Source: a virus. Taken from it: DNA of 64,000 nucleotides. Below, piece after piece: positions 8,201-16,840 of the stretch; the stretch's first letter is position 1, and each line of letters starts with the position of its first letter. Made by a program: the position numbers and the translations under genes. A model generated the notes under the pieces. That model was not told the origin of the DNA. It searched no databases and was given only the letters and a program-made list of their open reading frames with translations. The stretch lies in the IMG/VR virus record IMGVR_UViG_3300007512_000012, positions 46,938-110,937 of that record. One strand, 5' to 3'.

Positions 8201-9169
8201 TCAGGCGAGGTTGTTGCCGAGGTGGTCGTAGGCCGCGATGGCCGGGGCGATGCCCGTGGCCGGGACGACGGTCTGATCCAGGTACGTCGCGCGGGGCCGC
8301 CAGGCCAGCACGTCGGCCGCCGCGTAGGCGTGGTTGTTGGTGTTCAGCAGCGTGATGCCCGGAGCCGCCGCGAGGCCCGAGATGACGCCCGAGGCCACCG
8401 ACAGGTTGAACGCCCCGGTCCGCACCAGGGTCGGCCGGGCCTGGTAGCCCGCGTCGTCCGCCGCGAGGAAGTCCCCGGAGGCGTAGAACTGGCCGTAGGT
8501 GGTCACGTCCGTCACGAGCTGCGCCGCGACGATGGCCTGCCGGGCCACGAGGCCGAGGAAGTCCGACGTGCCGCCCGTGTCGTCACCGACGATGGTCAGG
8601 AGCGGGACCCGGTAGATCTCGCCCGCCAGGATGCGCAGGATGTCCTCGACCGACCCGAAGGAGTCGGAGGTGGCCGCCGCCCCGTCCAGGTCGGTGTTCG
8701 CCACGACCGCCGACAGGATGACGTTGATCGCCGCCAGGGTGAGCGCGTTGCCCGCCGCAGCCGCCTGCATGATGTCGATGGCGAGCGCGTTGGCGTTGGC
8801 GAACGCGATCGGGTTGGTGCCCGCACCACCCGCACCACCGGGGTCGATGCGGTCCATGATGTAGGCCGCCAGGCCGAAGGCCGTCTGCTGGGTGGCCTGC
8901 ACGTTGTTGCCGCCTGCGGCGACGGACGTGCGGTCGTCGATGAAGTTGTGGGCGGCGGCCAAGGTGGTCTCCTTGGAGCCGCTCACGTAGGCCAGGCCGT
9001 TGACGACGGTCGCCCCCGGAACGCCGATCATCTCCGCGAGATAGACGTTCTGGTGCGTGCCGTCGTAGACGCCGTTCTTCTGGCCCGCGTTGGGGTGAAG
9101 ATCGTTGAGGTGAATCCCCACGCCGACGAGATCGTTCCGCCGAGGGATGATGAAGACGCGATTCGCCAT
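8201..9169 (-). CDS. Virion structural protein, member 1 of a tandem paralogue family
   Basis: 322 aa. Third in transcription order of three adjacent related genes. Shared landmarks: L-N-D-L-H-P-N-A-G-Q near residue 21-30, G-L-A-A-Y-I-M-D-R-I, N-T-D-L-D-G-A-A-A-T-S-D-S-F-G-S-V-E-D followed by I-L-R-I-L-A-G-E-I-Y-R-V-P, and a C-terminal Y-D-H-L-G-N-N-L. Ala/Gly/Thr-rich composition with no catalytic signature fits a virion shell or tail protein. It ends in a strong terminator. It could be a major tail or decoration protein; the exact role cannot be told. Confidence 0.7.
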   Translation of the reverse strand: MANRVFIIPRRNDLVGVGIHLNDLHPNAGQKNGVYDGTHQNVYLAEMIGVPGATVVNGLAYVSGSKETTLAAAHNFIDDRTSVAAGGNNVQATQQTAFGLAAYIMDRIDPGGAGGAGTNPIAFANANALAIDIMQAAAAGNALTLAAINVILSAVVANTDLDGAAATSDSFGSVEDILRILAGEIYRVPLLTIVGDDTGGTSDFLGLVARQAIVAAQLVTDVTTYGQFYASGDFLAADDAGYQARPTLVRTGAFNLSVASGVISGLAAAPGITLLNTNNHAYAAADVLAWRPRATYLDQTVVPATGIAPAIAAYDHLGNNLA

Positions 9170-9192
9170 TGTGAAGTTCCTCCGGGTTCAGC

Positions 9193-10119
9193 TCAGATGA
9201 CGTTGCCGAGCACGTCGTACACGACGACGGCCCGTGCGACACCCGTCGCGGGGACGTTGGCGGCAGCGATGGTCTGCGCCGGGGTAGCACCACCGCCGTA
9301 GGTGAACGCCGGGTTCAGGAACGTGAAGGTGGCGTCCTTCAGCTCGGCCAGCACCCCGTCCGTCGCGGACAGGTGCAGGTGGCCCGTGTCCACCACCTGG
9401 CGCACGTCGTTGAAGTTCGTGTCCTGAAGGCCCGTCTGCACGGCCGCCTGGCGGGGCTCGCCGGGGCGGATGTACGGGAAGGGCGACGTGGACGACCGGC
9501 CGCGCAGGGCACGAGCGGCCGTCTGCGTCGTGCGGACGCTGTCGGGCAGCTCGACGTTGGCGGCCGTGACGAACGCGCCCCGGACCACCGCGTCGAACAG
9601 ACCGGGGTTCGTCCGAACCTGCGACGCCGCCGGGAGACGCCACCGCTCACCCGCCAGGATGCGCAGGATCTCCTCGACCGTGCCGGTCGAGTTGCCGAGC
9701 GTGCCGTCGAGGTCGGAGCCCGCGACGCCCGCCGGGTTGTTGATGTGGACGTTGATCCGGGCCAGCGTCAGCGCGACACCGGCCGCCACGTCCGCCTCGA
9801 TGAGGCCGGAGATCGCCACCGCCTCGGCCGCCGTCAGCGACTCGTTGCCGCCCGTGTCCTCGACGTGGTCGAGGAGGTAGGCCGACAGGCCGTAGGTCAC
9901 GGCGGCGGTGTCGAGAGACGCACCACCGCCCGCACCGGCCACCGTCGCGACGGCGGCGTTCACGCCGTCGAGCAGGTAGTGCGTCGAGTAGTGCGTCTGC
10001 ACGTTGTCCTGCCCGTCGTAGGCGGGCGAGAACTGCGAGGCGTTCGGGCGAAGGTCGAGCACCTGGAGGAGGGAGTCGTCCAGGTCGTTCCGTGCGAGCA
10101 CGATGTAGGCGCGGGCCAT
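9193..10119 (-). CDS. Virion structural protein, member 2 of the tandem paralogue family
   Basis: 308 aa. Shares with its neighbours V-L-D-L-R-P-N-A-S-Q, G-L-S-A-Y-L-L-D-H-V-E, G-S-D-L-D-G followed by G-T-V-E-E-I-L-R-I-L-A-G-E-R-W-R-L-P, and V-V-Y-D-V-L-G-N at the end. It lacks the roughly 140-residue insertion present in the 448-aa paralogue, so it shows the basic form of the fold. Spacing of 15-23 bases to both neighbours implies one transcript. Confidence 0.7.
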   Translation of the reverse strand: MARAYIVLARNDLDDSLLQVLDLRPNASQFSPAYDGQDNVQTHYSTHYLLDGVNAAVATVAGAGGGASLDTAAVTYGLSAYLLDHVEDTGGNESLTAAEAVAISGLIEADVAAGVALTLARINVHINNPAGVAGSDLDGTLGNSTGTVEEILRILAGERWRLPAASQVRTNPGLFDAVVRGAFVTAANVELPDSVRTTQTAARALRGRSSTSPFPYIRPGEPRQAAVQTGLQDTNFNDVRQVVDTGHLHLSATDGVLAELKDATFTFLNPAFTYGGGATPAQTIAAANVPATGVARAVVVYDVLGNVI

Positions 10120-10134
10120 CAGGGTCCTCCAGAG

Positions 10135-11481
10135 TCAGACGAGAAGCGTGCCGTCATCGTCGTAGACGGTGACGAGACGCTGGTTGAGCAGCGGTGCCTG
10201 CCGCTGGAGCGCGAGCGGGCTCAGGGCCGAGCGACGGTCCACGAAGGCCTGCACGTCGGGGTCGGGGAACAGGTTGACGCCCGCCGCGAACTGGGCGAGC
10301 TGCCCGGTGTTGATCGACGCCTGGAAGTGGGTCGAGTCCAGCGTGTCGCGAGCATCGCCGATCTCGTTGTTCACCACGTCGCCGCCGCCGCCCGCGTTGA
10401 AGATCGGCTTGTTGTTGCCGCCGCTGGTCTTCAGCCACTTCACGTCGGCGGTCGTGGCCCCCCACTCCCCGGAATCCATGTCGGTGTCCCAGGTGGTGTT
10501 GGGCGTGGTGAAGCTGCCGCGCAGCGTGTTCGACCAGATGTGGGCCTGGTCGGGGGCCGTGACGGCCGTGAACTTCAGCCCCGCCGCCGGGAGGCGGTAG
10601 GTGCGGCCCGCGAGCACCGAGAGGAACTCCAGCACCGTGCCGACCGAGCCGCTCGTGGCCGCCGCGCCCGTCAGGTCCGCCCCGGCGTTCGCCGTGAGCA
10701 GCGCGACGATGGCCGCCAGGTTCATGTTGGCCGTGCCCGCGTCCACCGCCGCCATGATGGCCGCCGTGGTCGCGGCGATGTTCGCCGCCGTCCAGGCCTC
10801 GTTGGTCCGGGCCAGCCGGTTCGGGACCGGCAGGGTGATCCGGGTGGCCGCACCGACGCCCGCCAGGGCGAGGGTCAGGTCACCCGTGTTGCCGAGCTGG
10901 TTGTTCTCACCGCCGCCCGTGTCGAACACCGCGTCGAGCTGGACGACACCGGCACCCGGAGCCGTGCCGAGGACGTAGATGTTGCCGTTGAGGCCGCGCA
11001 TCGTGACCTTGGCCGCCGCCGCGTTGATCACGTTGTTGACCAGCTCGACCGCCGTGAGGGCCGCCGTGCCCTGGATCTGGCAGATGAAGGGGTCGCCCAC
11101 GGTTCCGGCCGTGGTCGCGTCCGTCGCGCCCGCCGAGAACTCGATGTAGATCACGCCGTCGATGACGATGCGGTCGAGGGCGTTCGGGTTCACCGCGAGG
11201 GTGATGTTCGCCGTCGCCTGCTCCAGCGCCCCCGGCTCGACCTTGTCCACCAGGTAGGCCCCGAGGCCGTCGAAGTTCTGGAGGTTGGCGACCGCCGGAG
11301 CACCCGCCACGACCCCCGTCACCAGATGGACCGCCGGGGCGTCCAGCACCGGACGCCGCAGGTAGCGGTTCTGCCCGGCCGGGAAGGTCGGGTTGTTGTG
11401 CTGCGACACGTTCGGCCACAGGTCCGTGATCTGGAGGACGCCCTCGGGGACGTTTGCGTTTGCCAGGCAGATGAACGGCAT
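10135..11481 (-). CDS. Virion structural protein, member 3 of the family, with inserted module
   Basis: 448 aa. Same framework as the two genes downstream (I-T-D-L-W-P-N-V-S-Q at 18-27; G-L-G-A-Y-L-V-D-K-V-E at 72-82; A-D-L-T-G-A-A-A-T-S-G-S-V-G-T-V-L-E-F-L with L-A-G-R-T-Y-R-L-P). Residues about 88-222 are extra. This insert begins with I-V-I-D-G-V-I-Y-I-E-F-S-A-G-A-T and resembles the insert in the 403-aa protein at 12345-13556. The gene is first in its unit, 50 bases downstream of the 11531-11554 motif. Confidence 0.72.
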   Translation of the reverse strand: MPFICLANANVPEGVLQITDLWPNVSQHNNPTFPAGQNRYLRRPVLDAPAVHLVTGVVAGAPAVANLQNFDGLGAYLVDKVEPGALEQATANITLAVNPNALDRIVIDGVIYIEFSAGATDATTAGTVGDPFICQIQGTAALTAVELVNNVINAAAAKVTMRGLNGNIYVLGTAPGAGVVQLDAVFDTGGGENNQLGNTGDLTLALAGVGAATRITLPVPNRLARTNEAWTAANIAATTAAIMAAVDAGTANMNLAAIVALLTANAGADLTGAAATSGSVGTVLEFLSVLAGRTYRLPAAGLKFTAVTAPDQAHIWSNTLRGSFTTPNTTWDTDMDSGEWGATTADVKWLKTSGGNNKPIFNAGGGGDVVNNEIGDARDTLDSTHFQASINTGQLAQFAAGVNLFPDPDVQAFVDRRSALSPLALQRQAPLLNQRLVTVYDDDGTLLV

Positions 11482-11530
11482 GATCGACTCTCCGTGTGGG
11501 CTCCAGAACCAGTCGCAGGCAGAGCACCCT

Positions 11531-11554
11531 CGCCTACTTCTCCCCGGCTATAGA
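11531..11554 (-). promoter_or_regulatory. Bipartite late-promoter-like motif
   Basis: Minus strand reads TCTATA, 11 bases, GTAGGCG, preceded by AATAGTTCC. Upstream of the 448-aa structural gene, in an 81-base gap between genes. Confidence 0.55.
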
Positions 11555-11562
11555 GGAACTAT

Positions 11563-12345
11563 TCAACCTCGGCCCAGAACTCCGTGGATCGAGTACGGAC
11601 AGCCACCGGCCGCCGCTGTGGCAAGGACCACGCCCTTCGTGGACCCCGAGTAGATCTGCACCTCATCACCCGCAGCGACCGTCTGCATGATCTGGTTCGG
11701 GCCGAGGGCGACGAGAAGATCCTTCGCCCCGTCCAGGTTGCGGAGCGTGAACTCCACCATCGGGACGGGGAAGACCAGGTAGAGCGGGCGGGGTGCCGCC
11801 GTCGTCAGGTCTTCGTCGAAGGGGGGCACGGCACCCGCCGCAACACCGACCACCGCCGAGGGGGCGATCCCCTGGAGGGTGAAGGTCGGCTTCGGCAGGG
11901 CGTGCATCGCAGCGGGAGGAACGACGTAGATCGCCCCGAGCACCGGGAGCGGACCAGGAACGGTCAGCAGCCCGACGCCGTTGCGGTTCTCCTGCACGCG
12001 CAAGAACAACCACCCCTCGTCCGGCGGGAGCCCGCCAGCGGGGGCGACGTAGTCGTCCATGTCGAACATCGCGTGCGTGGTTCCGCGAAGGTTCTCATCC
12101 ACCCGGCCCAGGCCCCTGCGTCGCAGGGCGGGCGAGATGAACTTCGTGTCGCGGTTCACCGTGAACATCGCGTTCGCACCACCACCACCCACGCCGCTCG
12201 CCGCCGGGTTGCCGTAGGCGTCGTCGGGGGTCTGTGCGCCCCAGAACTGGTAGGCCACGACCGCCGGGTCATTGGGCAGGTACGTGTGGATCAGGTGTGG
12301 AGCCCGCTCCAGCAGCCCTGCGTAGTTGTGGAAGGGATTCGCCAT
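11563..12345 (-). CDS. Virion structural protein, short paralogue of the 403-aa protein
   Basis: 260 aa. Aligns along its whole length with the product of the gene immediately upstream: N-Y-A-G-L-L-E-R (7-14), Y-Q-F-W-G-A (32-37), F-T-V-N-R (61-65), R-G-T-T-H (87-91), Q-E-N-R-N-G-V-G-L-L (118-127), then V-L-G-A-I-Y-V-V-P-P-A-A-M. No insertion lies between L-L (127) and V-L-G (135), where the longer paralogue carries about 140 extra residues. Its start overlaps the upstream stop (TGATG). Probable exposed virion component; role unknown. Confidence 0.72.
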   Translation of the reverse strand: MANPFHNYAGLLERAPHLIHTYLPNDPAVVAYQFWGAQTPDDAYGNPAASGVGGGGANAMFTVNRDTKFISPALRRRGLGRVDENLRGTTHAMFDMDDYVAPAGGLPPDEGWLFLRVQENRNGVGLLTVPGPLPVLGAIYVVPPAAMHALPKPTFTLQGIAPSAVVGVAAGAVPPFDEDLTTAAPRPLYLVFPVPMVEFTLRNLDGAKDLLVALGPNQIMQTVAAGDEVQIYSGSTKGVVLATAAAGGCPYSIHGVLGRG

Positions 12346-13556
12346 CAGACCGACTCCCCGGCGACCACGCCGTGCAGCGAGAAGGCAGCTCCGGCCACTC
12401 CGTCAGGGCAGGCCAGGCACACGAACTTCGTGGTCCCGTCCATCAGCGTGAGGAAGTCACCGGCCGGGATGTTGCGCATCATCTGGTACGGACCGAAGGA
12501 GACGAGCAGGTTCACCGCCGACAGGTTGCGGACGGCCAGCTCCTTGAGCTGCTTCGGGAACACCAGGAACAGAGCCCTCGGCCCGGCCAGCGTCAGATCC
12601 TCGCTGAGGTCCGGCGGAGCGCCTGCGACACTCGCTGTGCTTGAAGGCGCGGTGCCCTGGAGCGAGAAGCTCGGCTCGCGGGTGCCGAAGAAGGCTGCCG
12701 GGGGGACGCAGTAGACCGGCCCGAGGACCGGGTCGTTCGCGTTGGCGACCGCCACCAGCGTCCCGGCTGCCACCGAGGCGGCGTCCAGGGCGATGCGCGG
12801 GGCGTCGGCCGTCGTGATCGTGAAGGCCGCCACGCTGCCGGGCACCAGGGCCGGGGTCCCGTCCTCCGGCTGGATGACCACCACCGCCGAGGGCGCACCG
12901 GGGTTCGTCGCGAAGGTGTGGTAGCCCGCCGGGGCTGCCAGGTCGAGCTGCGCACCGACATCGGCCGCGTCGTTCAAGGCCGCCGTCAGGTTCGCTGCCG
13001 CGTCGTTGTCGCCCGCACCGAGCCCGATGATGAACTCGTCGGCCGGGACACCCGTCCGACCCGCGATGTTGTTGGCCCCGGCCTGGAACTGGAAGATCAG
13101 GCCCTTGATGACCAGCTCGTCCCCGGCCCCCACGGCGGCCAGCGTGACCGTCGTCTCGGGGATGCCGAGGTTCTGGAGGAGGCCGATGCCGTTCCGGTTC
13201 TCCTGCGCCCGCAGGAACATCCAGCCGGTGTCGGGCTCCAGGGGAACGCCCGCACCGATGTAGTCCTCCACGTCGTACAGCAGGTGGGTCGTGCCCCGCC
13301 TGACCTCCTCGATGAGGCCGAGCCGCTTGCGGCGGAGGGTGGGCGAGCGGAAGCTCGCTCCCCGGTTGACCGTGAACAGGGCCGCCCGACCCGTGCCGCC
13401 CACACCGCTGTCCAGCGGGTCGCCGTAGGCGTTGTCCACCGTGTCGGCACCCCAGAACTGGTAGCCCACCACCTCCGCCTGGTCGCGCACGTAGGCGTGG
13501 ACGAGGTTCTTCGACCTCTCCAGCAGACCGGCGTAGGTGTGGAGGGGCGAACTCAT
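12345..13556 (-). CDS. Virion structural protein, long paralogue with inserted module
   Basis: 403 aa. Residues 1-127 and about 276-403 match the 260-aa neighbour (Y-A-G-L-L-E-R-S; Y-Q-F-W-G-A-D; Q-E-N-R-N-G-I-G-L-L; V-L-G-P-V-Y-C-V-P-P-A-A-F; R-N-L-S-A-V-N-L-L-V-S-F-G-P-Y-Q). Residues about 137-275 are an inserted beta-rich domain beginning A-G-D-E-L-V-I-K-G-L-I-F-Q-F-Q-A-G-A. This is similar in pattern to the insert of the 448-aa protein. Its ATG overlaps the end of the zinc-ribbon gene by 4 bases. Confidence 0.72.
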   Translation of the reverse strand: MSSPLHTYAGLLERSKNLVHAYVRDQAEVVGYQFWGADTVDNAYGDPLDSGVGGTGRAALFTVNRGASFRSPTLRRKRLGLIEEVRRGTTHLLYDVEDYIGAGVPLEPDTGWMFLRAQENRNGIGLLQNLGIPETTVTLAAVGAGDELVIKGLIFQFQAGANNIAGRTGVPADEFIIGLGAGDNDAAANLTAALNDAADVGAQLDLAAPAGYHTFATNPGAPSAVVVIQPEDGTPALVPGSVAAFTITTADAPRIALDAASVAAGTLVAVANANDPVLGPVYCVPPAAFFGTREPSFSLQGTAPSSTASVAGAPPDLSEDLTLAGPRALFLVFPKQLKELAVRNLSAVNLLVSFGPYQMMRNIPAGDFLTLMDGTTKFVCLACPDGVAGAAFSLHGVVAGESV

Positions 13557-13954
13557 GCGCGCTTACCCCGGTTCTTCGCCGCGCGAGCACGCTTGTCGTA
13601 CTCGGTGGTGTCCTTGCCCTTCGAGGCGGCCAGCTTCCCGGCCTCGGTCCAGTTGTCCACCCGCTCGCCTTCGACGTTGGGGGCCAGGCCGAACTGCGGG
13701 CCGTCCATCTTGAGCTGGTGCTCGCGCTGTCCGACCCGAGCACGCCGCTCGGCCATCTGGCGCTTCACCTGGATGTTCTTGCCGGGCCACACGTCGCCCC
13801 GCAGGACTCCGCCGACGCCGGGGGCGATCTTCTTCTCGGCCGGGGCCTCGCAGTCCGGGCACACCTGCGGGGCGTTCCGGTTCGTGATGGACAGGGTTCG
13901 GAAGAAGGCGGTCCCGCACTCCTTGTCGCTGCACTCGTAGGCGTAGTCAGGCAT
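13553..13954 (-). CDS. FmdB-type zinc-ribbon protein
   Basis: 133 aa. ATG 13954 chosen because AGGAGGTG lies 7 bases upstream. The N-terminus M-P-D-Y-A-Y-E-C has the classic FmdB start, and C8-x4-C13 with C32-x2-C35 (C-P-D-C) form a zinc ribbon. The C-terminal half is basic and disordered (KNRGKRA end). FmdB-like ribbons are widespread regulators or nucleic-acid binders, and phages often encode one next to structural genes. It overlaps the end of the 963-aa gene by 8 bases. Confidence 0.75.
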   Translation of the reverse strand: MPDYAYECSDKECGTAFFRTLSITNRNAPQVCPDCEAPAEKKIAPGVGGVLRGDVWPGKNIQVKRQMAERRARVGQREHQLKMDGPQFGLAPNVEGERVDNWTEAGKLAASKGKDTTEYDKRARAAKNRGKRA

Positions 13955-16838
13955 CTCGTAGCACCTCCTGTGCTGCAAGATACCGAGCTGCCACGCGACG
14001 ACTGCTCTGCTCGAACTCGGGGTGCTCTGCGATCATCTCACCCAGACGCAGAGTATCGGCTAGATAGTGGAGATCGGGGCCGTCCCGGCCCTCGCTCCCC
14101 ATCCGCTTGCGGAACTTCGGGATGTCCCACCGCTTCGAGACGACGTGGTCGAACACCGCCAGGACGTGCTTGCAGGCCCGGTGCTGGCCGCTCGGGTCCT
14201 TCACCTTGGGCTTCGTCGCCAGGCCACGAGCCCGCCCGTAGAGGTAGTCGCCCTGCTTCGCGTGGAACTCCGGCCCCTGCCACTGCCAGAAGGGGCATGA
14301 GCAGCTCACCTTGACGTGGGCCTTCCGCATGTCGCGGACGTTGCCCTTGCGCAGCGCCTTGAGGCGGACCCGGTGTGCGCCCTTCGACCCCTGCACGTCG
14401 AACAGCCACACGGCGTTCTTCGAGTCCACGCGGGCGAGCCTGAGCTTGATGCCCCGGCTGCGGGCCACCAGGTCGGGGCCGCAGCCCTCGCGGATGTCGC
14501 GGATGAGGGCCGCCTGCCGCTGGATGTGCCCGGCCTCTTCACCAGGCAGGACCCGGCTGCCGGGCTCGCCCTTGACCTGGTCCTCGTGCGGGCCGAGCAG
14601 GCCGGGGTCGCCCGGCTTCTTCTTGCGGTCCCGCTTGCCCTTGCTCTTCGGCGTGCCCCGGTCGTACTTCGTGTCCGGGTCCATGTCCGGGGGCCGCTGC
14701 TCGCGGAAGAAGGTGGCGAGCACCTCGGAGGCGAGCTTGTTGACCGCCCCGTAGTAGAAGTCGTCGTCCTCGGGGTCGATGAGCTGGTCGTCGAGGGGCT
14801 CGTCTCCCCACCGCTTGTCGGTCGGGTGCATGAACTCCGACTCGATGGTGTAGAGGTTGACCAGGCTGTCGCCGATCTCCTCCGGGTCGCCATACGCCTC
14901 GATGCCGACCTCGGCGTCGATGAGGCCGAACATGGCGTCCTCGTCCTCCTCCGAGAGGAACCCGGCCACCACCAGGAACTCGCGCACGGGCATCGAGCGC
15001 AACATCCGGCTGCCAGGCTCCACCAGGTAGAAGTGGACCAGTCCGGTCATGCCGCTGATGTTGCGGACGTAGCCGAGCACCAGGTTGCCGTCTTCGGGTG
15101 CATCCGTCCGCACGAAGTCGCCCCCGAGGCCGATCTCCAGCACGAACGCGATGTCCGGGGCGGTGAGCACCTCACCGAGCCGCATCTTGAACCGCTCGGG
15201 GTGCTTGCGGCGAATCTGCTGCTGCTTCTTGAACTGCGGGTTCCGCTTGAGCCGCTTGTACCGCTTGCGCGACTGCTGCCGCGACTTCATCCGGTTGCGC
15301 TTGTAGCGCATCTTTGCCCGGATCTTGTCGATGCCTCGCTGCTTGCGACGCCGCTTGGTCGGCCGCCGCTTGAGCCGGAAGCCCGCGTAGGCCAGCCGGG
15401 TCAGCCAGGTGTCGAACAGGTCGTCGTCCTCGACGATGGGATCGTCCTCGCCGCCCTCGAACTCGAACACCTGGTCGAGGTAGGCGAACAGCTCGTCGGG
15501 GTCTTCGACGACGGCCTCGTCGAGGAACGTCCCGAGGCTCGCCGTGTCCCGGTCACCGTCGTCCCACTCGATGTGGACGGTGCCGAGCGGGCTCACCTCG
15601 ATGATCTCGCCCCACTCCTCCGTGGGGAAGTGCAGGAACGGGATCTCGACGGTGGCGTATGCCCTCTTCTTCGCCTTCTCCCGCTGCCGCTTGCTGCGCT
15701 CGGCGATGTTCCGGGCTCCGCCGCCAGGCCGCCGCTTGTGCCGCTGCGGCAGCTCCTCCCGCCACTCCTTGCGCTGGTTCCACATCCCGTGGTTGCGGAG
15801 CTGCCGCTGGCGGAGCTTCACCTTGCGGAGCTTCGGCCCCCGGTGCGTCCGATACCACTTGCGGTCGTACCGGGCGACCTGTGCCTTCTGCTCTCGCTCC
15901 CGCTGCTGGCCGGAGGGGTGGGGCGAGCGGTAGCGGGGCTTGTAGCTGATGGCCTCGCGGAACAACCACTCGTCGTCGAACTCGTCGAACTCGCCCTCGG
16001 CCGTCATGCCGGGCCGCCGGACAGGGCCTTCCGTCCGGGCCGGGGTCGTCGGGTGGGTCTTGCCGCCGTCGTACTGACCGCCAGGCACGCCCTTCGTCCG
16101 GGCCTTGTCCTTGTGGATCGAGCCGCCGGAGTCACTGCCGGACTCGCCAGGCACGTTGAAGGTCACGGGGCCTTCGACCGGCTTCTTGCGCGACCAGGGC
16201 GGGGAGGGCAGGCCACGGGTCGGGTACTTGCCCGTCCCCGAGGTGTCGCCCGTGTCGGACTTCGTGGGGGACGGGGTCTTCGTCCACGTCTGGACCCCGA
16301 ACTCCTTCTCCGGCTGGATGCCCGCATGTCGCGGGTGCAGGCCGCACATCTCCGGCCGGGGGTCCTTCATCCCCTTCCAGAACGTCGAGACGATACGGGC
16401 GACGCCCCGGTCGTTGACGAAGACCACCTGGAGGTCGCCGATGGTCTTGTCCACCCACTCGACGGGCTCGCCGTAGTTGGTGGCCCGCTGAAAGTCGTTC
16501 CACTGCCAGGACTTCTGCGACTTCCAGTCGTTGAGCTTCTTGCTGAAGTTCCGCAGGGCGACCCGCAGGTCACCGACCGTGATGCCCCGCTGGTCCATCC
16601 GGTACTGCGCGTGGGGCGTGATCTGCATCTGCTTGAAGATGCCGCCGCCCTTCTCGCGCTCCAGGTCGTAGACCTTGCGGGCCTCGGGGTTCGTGAGCTT
16701 GCGGCCGTGCTCGACCTTCTCGGCCAGGTCGTGCTTCAGCCGGGGGCTGCGCACCTCGTCCTCGATGCGCTCGACGACCTGGCAAGGGCCACCGGGCCAG
16801 CCGAGGCTCGGGCTGAGGTCTGCGGCACGCTCCCCCAT
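13947..16838 (-). CDS. Large virion-associated protein with toxin-like N-domain and SWIM zinc finger
   Basis: 963 aa. Residues 70-158 (H-A-Q-Y-R-M-D-Q-R-G-I-T, then V-E-W-V-D-K, V-V-F-V-N-D-R and I-V-S-T-F-W-K-G) resemble DUF4258 or RelE/BrnT-like small domains. Residues about 300-560 hold two highly basic Arg/Lys tracts separated by acidic segments. C846-x-C848 and C889-x-H891 form a SWIM finger (CxC-xn-CxH) with a 40-residue spacer, longer than usual. The tail contains R-V-A-A-R-Y-L (948-954), a motif recurring in other proteins here. It may be a DNA-binding internal virion protein or packaged effector. The domain calls come from motif reading only. Confidence 0.65.
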   Translation of the reverse strand: MGERAADLSPSLGWPGGPCQVVERIEDEVRSPRLKHDLAEKVEHGRKLTNPEARKVYDLEREKGGGIFKQMQITPHAQYRMDQRGITVGDLRVALRNFSKKLNDWKSQKSWQWNDFQRATNYGEPVEWVDKTIGDLQVVFVNDRGVARIVSTFWKGMKDPRPEMCGLHPRHAGIQPEKEFGVQTWTKTPSPTKSDTGDTSGTGKYPTRGLPSPPWSRKKPVEGPVTFNVPGESGSDSGGSIHKDKARTKGVPGGQYDGGKTHPTTPARTEGPVRRPGMTAEGEFDEFDDEWLFREAISYKPRYRSPHPSGQQREREQKAQVARYDRKWYRTHRGPKLRKVKLRQRQLRNHGMWNQRKEWREELPQRHKRRPGGGARNIAERSKRQREKAKKRAYATVEIPFLHFPTEEWGEIIEVSPLGTVHIEWDDGDRDTASLGTFLDEAVVEDPDELFAYLDQVFEFEGGEDDPIVEDDDLFDTWLTRLAYAGFRLKRRPTKRRRKQRGIDKIRAKMRYKRNRMKSRQQSRKRYKRLKRNPQFKKQQQIRRKHPERFKMRLGEVLTAPDIAFVLEIGLGGDFVRTDAPEDGNLVLGYVRNISGMTGLVHFYLVEPGSRMLRSMPVREFLVVAGFLSEEDEDAMFGLIDAEVGIEAYGDPEEIGDSLVNLYTIESEFMHPTDKRWGDEPLDDQLIDPEDDDFYYGAVNKLASEVLATFFREQRPPDMDPDTKYDRGTPKSKGKRDRKKKPGDPGLLGPHEDQVKGEPGSRVLPGEEAGHIQRQAALIRDIREGCGPDLVARSRGIKLRLARVDSKNAVWLFDVQGSKGAHRVRLKALRKGNVRDMRKAHVKVSCSCPFWQWQGPEFHAKQGDYLYGRARGLATKPKVKDPSGQHRACKHVLAVFDHVVSKRWDIPKFRKRMGSEGRDGPDLHYLADTLRLGEMIAEHPEFEQSSRRVAARYLAAQEVLRDA

Positions 16839-16840
16839 CG

